The notes below the pieces were generated by a model, which saw nothing but the letters and a program-made list of their open reading frames with translations, was not told the origin of the DNA and searched no databases. The translations under genes were made by a program, and so were the position numbers. DNA of 15,700 nt from Oscillospiraceae bacterium. GTDB taxonomy: Bacteria; Bacillota; Clostridia; Oscillospirales; Oscillospiraceae. Positions 13,572 through 15,700 of this stretch are shown one piece after another (the first letter of the stretch is position 1; every line of letters starts with the position of its first letter). The DNA lies in NCBI GenBank assembly GCA_029009035.1, contig JAQXJQ010000045.1, positions 1-15,700 of the forward strand, read 5' to 3'.

Positions 13572-14555
13572 TTACAGCAGGTGGGCCAGCATCTCCTCCC
13601 GGCTCAGGGGGCTGAGGTCGGCAGGGGCGATGTCGAAGATGGTGCGGCATCCGGTGACGCCCCGCGCCGACAGGCGCATGGCGGCTCTGGCGCAGGCCAC
13701 CAGCACGCTGGCGGTGAACTGGGGGTTGGAGTCCAGCTTCAGGGTGTACTCAATGGTCTGGGTGCACTCCTTGTTCCAGCCGGTGACGCCGCTGCGGATC
13801 ACGCTGCCGCCGTGGGGCAGACCGGAGTGGTTCTTCGCCATCTCCTCGGCGGTGATGAACTCCACGGTGGTGTCATAGTCGGAGAAGTAGTTGGGCATGG
13901 TCTTGATGGCTTGCTCGATGGCGGCGGTGTCGGCGCCCTCCTCCGCCACCACATAGCACAGACGGGTGTGCTTTTCCCGGGTGGTCAGCTGAGGATTTTC
14001 GCCCCGGCGGACGCGGTCCAGTGCCTCGGGCACGGGGATGGTGTACTGCCGGGCGTCGGCCACGCCGGGGATGCGGCGCACGGCGTCGGAGTGACCCTGG
14101 CTGACGCCTTTGCCCCAGAAGGTGTAGTCCTTGCCCTCGGGGAGGATGGCGGAGGCGTACAGGCGGTTGACGGAGAACAGGCCGGGGTCCCAGCCCAGAG
14201 AGATAAAGGCGATGTGACCGCTCTCCTCTGCGGCGGCATTGACCGCGGCGAAGTGGGCGGGGATGTTGGCGTGGGTGTCAAAGCTGTCAATGACGTTGAA
14301 GTCCCTGGCAAACCGGGGGGTCATGGCGGGCAGATCGGTGGCGCTGCCGCCGCACAGGATCATCACGTCGATGTCGTCTTTCATCTCCGCGGCCTTGTCG
14401 GCGCTCAGCACGGGGACGTTGGGGGTGAGAATGCTTACGCCGGCGGGGTCGCGGCGGGTGAACACGGCTGCCAAGACCATGTCGGGGTTTTGTGCGATGG
14501 CGCACTCCACGCCCCGGGCCAGGTTGCCGTAGCCCATAATTCCAATACGGATCAT
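13572..14555 (-). CDS. ddh: meso-Diaminopimelate dehydrogenase
   Basis: This 327-residue NADPH enzyme makes meso-DAP directly from tetrahydrodipicolinate and ammonia, replacing the succinylase, acetylase or aminotransferase steps and the epimerase. An N-terminal Rossmann motif GYGNLAR lies at 8-14. Typical Ddh stretches follow: DSFDTHANIPAHF near 89-101, SLGWDPGLFSVNR near 118-130, WGKGVSQGHSDAVRRI near 146-161, and HGGSVIRSG with TQTIEYTLKLDSNPQFT near the C-terminus. Length is normal. The start at 14555 has AGGAGG seven bases upstream, lying right after the dapB stop. Position between dapB, which makes its substrate, and lysA, which uses its product, confirms the role. Confidence 0.96.
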   Translation of the reverse strand: MIRIGIMGYGNLARGVECAIAQNPDMVLAAVFTRRDPAGVSILTPNVPVLSADKAAEMKDDIDVMILCGGSATDLPAMTPRFARDFNVIDSFDTHANIPAHFAAVNAAAEESGHIAFISLGWDPGLFSVNRLYASAILPEGKDYTFWGKGVSQGHSDAVRRIPGVADARQYTIPVPEALDRVRRGENPQLTTREKHTRLCYVVAEEGADTAAIEQAIKTMPNYFSDYDTTVEFITAEEMAKNHSGLPHGGSVIRSGVTGWNKECTQTIEYTLKLDSNPQFTASVLVACARAAMRLSARGVTGCRTIFDIAPADLSPLSREEMLAHLL

Positions 14556-14568
14556 AGATGCTCCTCCT

Positions 14569-15303
14569 TCAGTCTGCTGCGATATGGTTCATGTCGTACA
14601 GCCCGGGGGCCTTTCCCATGAGGAAGGCGGCGGCGGCCAGGGCGCCGTCGGCAAACAGGCTGCGGTCCTGGGCCTCGTGCCTGAGGGTGAGGATCTCGCT
14701 GCCTGTGTTGATGATGACCTCGTGGATGCCCACGATATTGCCCATGCGCAGGGAGTGGATGCCGATCTCCTGCCGGGTGCGTTTGCCGTTCTCGTGCCGG
14801 CCCACCAGCAGCTGGGCGTCGCTGCGCACCTCCTGCAAAGCGTGGCCCAGCATCAGCGCCGTTCCGCTGGGAACATCCAGCTTGCGGTTGTGGTGCTGCT
14901 CCACGATCTCGATGTCCGCCTCGGGGAACATCCGGGCGGCGGCTTTCGCCAGCCTGCACAGGGCGGCCACGCCCAGGGACATATTGGCGGCGAAGAAAAC
15001 GGGAATTTGCTTTGCCGCGGCGCGGATCATCTCCGTCTCCTCCGGCGTGTGGCCGGTGGTGGCGATGACCAGCGGCAGCTTCTGCCCTGCCGCGTAGTCG
15101 GTAAGGGCCTTGGTGCAGGCGTGGTGAGAGAAGTCGATAATGCAGTCCGCCCGGCCGGTAAAGGCGTCCAGAGTGGGGAGAATGTCCCCGGAGGGGTGGG
15201 CGTCCACCATGCCGGCCAGCGCGGCGCCGTGGCTGCCCTCCCGGATCATTTGGCAGAGGATCTGCCCCATGTGCCCTGCGGCACCGTGAACCAGAATATC
15301 CAT
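14569..15303 (-). CDS. dapB: 4-Hydroxy-tetrahydrodipicolinate reductase
   Basis: This 244-residue enzyme reduces the DapA product with NAD(P)H to tetrahydrodipicolinate. The dinucleotide-binding motif GAAGHMG is at 7-13, ATTGHT at 81-86, AANMSLG at 105-111, and the catalytic signature EQHHNRKLDVPSGTA at 135-149 with the His-His and Lys expected of the family. It is slightly shorter than the usual 250-270, with a compact stretch after residue 30. The ATG at 15303 follows the dapA stop by four bases. No good ribosome binding site precedes it, so translation probably depends on ribosomes ending dapA. ddh follows after 13 bases. Confidence 0.95.
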   Translation of the reverse strand: MDILVHGAAGHMGQILCQMIREGSHGAALAGMVDAHPSGDILPTLDAFTGRADCIIDFSHHACTKALTDYAAGQKLPLVIATTGHTPEETEMIRAAAKQIPVFFAANMSLGVAALCRLAKAAARMFPEADIEIVEQHHNRKLDVPSGTALMLGHALQEVRSDAQLLVGRHENGKRTRQEIGIHSLRMGNIVGIHEVIINTGSEILTLRHEAQDRSLFADGALAAAAFLMGKAPGLYDMNHIAAD

Positions 15304-15307
15304 AGGC

Positions 15308-15700
15308 TCACACCCGGATCCCCGCGCTGCGCATACAGGCGAGAAGATGTTCCCGGTGGGCGTCCTCCATGGGGGTGAGGGGCAGGCGCAGATTGTTGCC
15401 GCCGAAGCCCATGGCGGCCATAGCTGCCTTCACGGGTATGGGATTGACCTCACAGAAAAGAGCCTTGATAAGCTGGGTGTACTCGCACTGCATCCTCGCG
15501 CTGCCGGCGGTGTCGCCTTCGAACCAGCGGTGGCACAGCTCGCTGGTCTTGGCGGGCATCAGATTGCTGAGCACGCTGATGACGCCGCTGCCGCCCATGG
15601 AAAGGATGGGGACTATCTGGTCATCATTGCCGGAGTATATGTCCAGCTTGTCACCCACCAGGGAGAAGGTCTCAACGATCTTGCTGATATTGCCGTTGGC
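15308..15700 (-). CDS. dapA: 4-Hydroxy-tetrahydrodipicolinate synthase, C-terminal part
   Basis: Only the last 130 codons are in the window; the gene continues past 15700 without a break in frame. The enzyme condenses pyruvate with aspartate semialdehyde, the first committed step of DAP synthesis. The visible part starts at ANGNISKIVE, which matches the stretch right after the Schiff-base lysine (K-E-A-x-G-N in relatives), so the catalytic lysine should be two residues beyond the edge. DIYSGNDDQIVPILSMGG and GVISVLSNLMP are clear DapA signatures. The C-terminal helices are complete, ending GIRV. The GTG at 15658 is internal, not a start. The operon promoter must lie upstream, outside the window. 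Confidence 0.94.
   Translation of the reverse strand, partial: ANGNISKIVETFSLVGDKLDIYSGNDDQIVPILSMGGSGVISVLSNLMPAKTSELCHRWFEGDTAGSARMQCEYTQLIKALFCEVNPIPVKAAMAAMGFGGNNLRLPLTPMEDAHREHLLACMRSAGIRV

Noticed and set aside
1..15700. CRISPR array, tRNA, rRNA, integrase or transposase
   Set aside because: I looked for regularly spaced direct repeats, cloverleaf-like stems and the relevant protein motifs on both strands and found none.

Overview
The window reads as chromosomal DNA of a GC-rich, gut-type Clostridia, most likely Oscillospiraceae (Flavonifractor/Oscillibacter-like). The grounds are high GC with C/G-rich third positions, AGGAGG-type ribosome binding sites, near-consensus sigma-A promoters with 17-base spacers, a DUF4317 protein that I know mainly from Clostridia, and a thioredoxin-reductase-like flavoprotein with a reduced NADPH domain. 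The genus is inference. I see no phage, plasmid, CRISPR, tRNA or rRNA signal.

Layout. Positions 1-249 hold one copy of a multi-hairpin element that ends in an intrinsic terminator. Next come three minus-strand genes: a beta-CASP metallo-beta-lactamase ribonuclease (250-1851), a small P-loop protein (1925-2335) and a thioredoxin-reductase-like flavoprotein (2470-3264). A plus-strand type I asparaginase (3434-4426) converges on bioY (minus, 4476-5045). bioY is divergent from birA (plus, 5131-5943), which converges on the large pyruvate carboxylase gene (minus, 6006-9422). A DUF4317 gene (plus, 9634-10770) then converges on a uroporphyrinogen-decarboxylase-family gene (minus, 10848-11834). After a 416-base gene-free gap with the second copy of the element, the right end carries a minus-strand lysine/diaminopimelate operon read dapA (cut by the window edge) - dapB - ddh - lysA.

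How the genes work together. bioY (biotin uptake), birA (biotin attachment) and pyc (a biotin enzyme with an intact AMKM biotinylation site) form a biotin supply-and-use cluster. dapA, dapB, ddh and lysA make lysine and the peptidoglycan precursor meso-DAP; ddh goes from tetrahydrodipicolinate to meso-DAP in one step. The flavoprotein may be a ferredoxin-dependent type of thioredoxin reductase.

The most unusual signal is the pair of structured elements at 16-239 and 11970-12242. They lie in opposite orientation about 12 kb apart. They share an identical core hairpin and fixed-position blocks, while the other stems differ in sequence but keep their pairing, with several compensatory changes. 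Both end in a hairpin plus a T-rich stretch and sit at gene 3' ends. A second point is bioY: its only good ribosome binding site is followed at the right distance by ACG rather than ATG, GTG or TTG.
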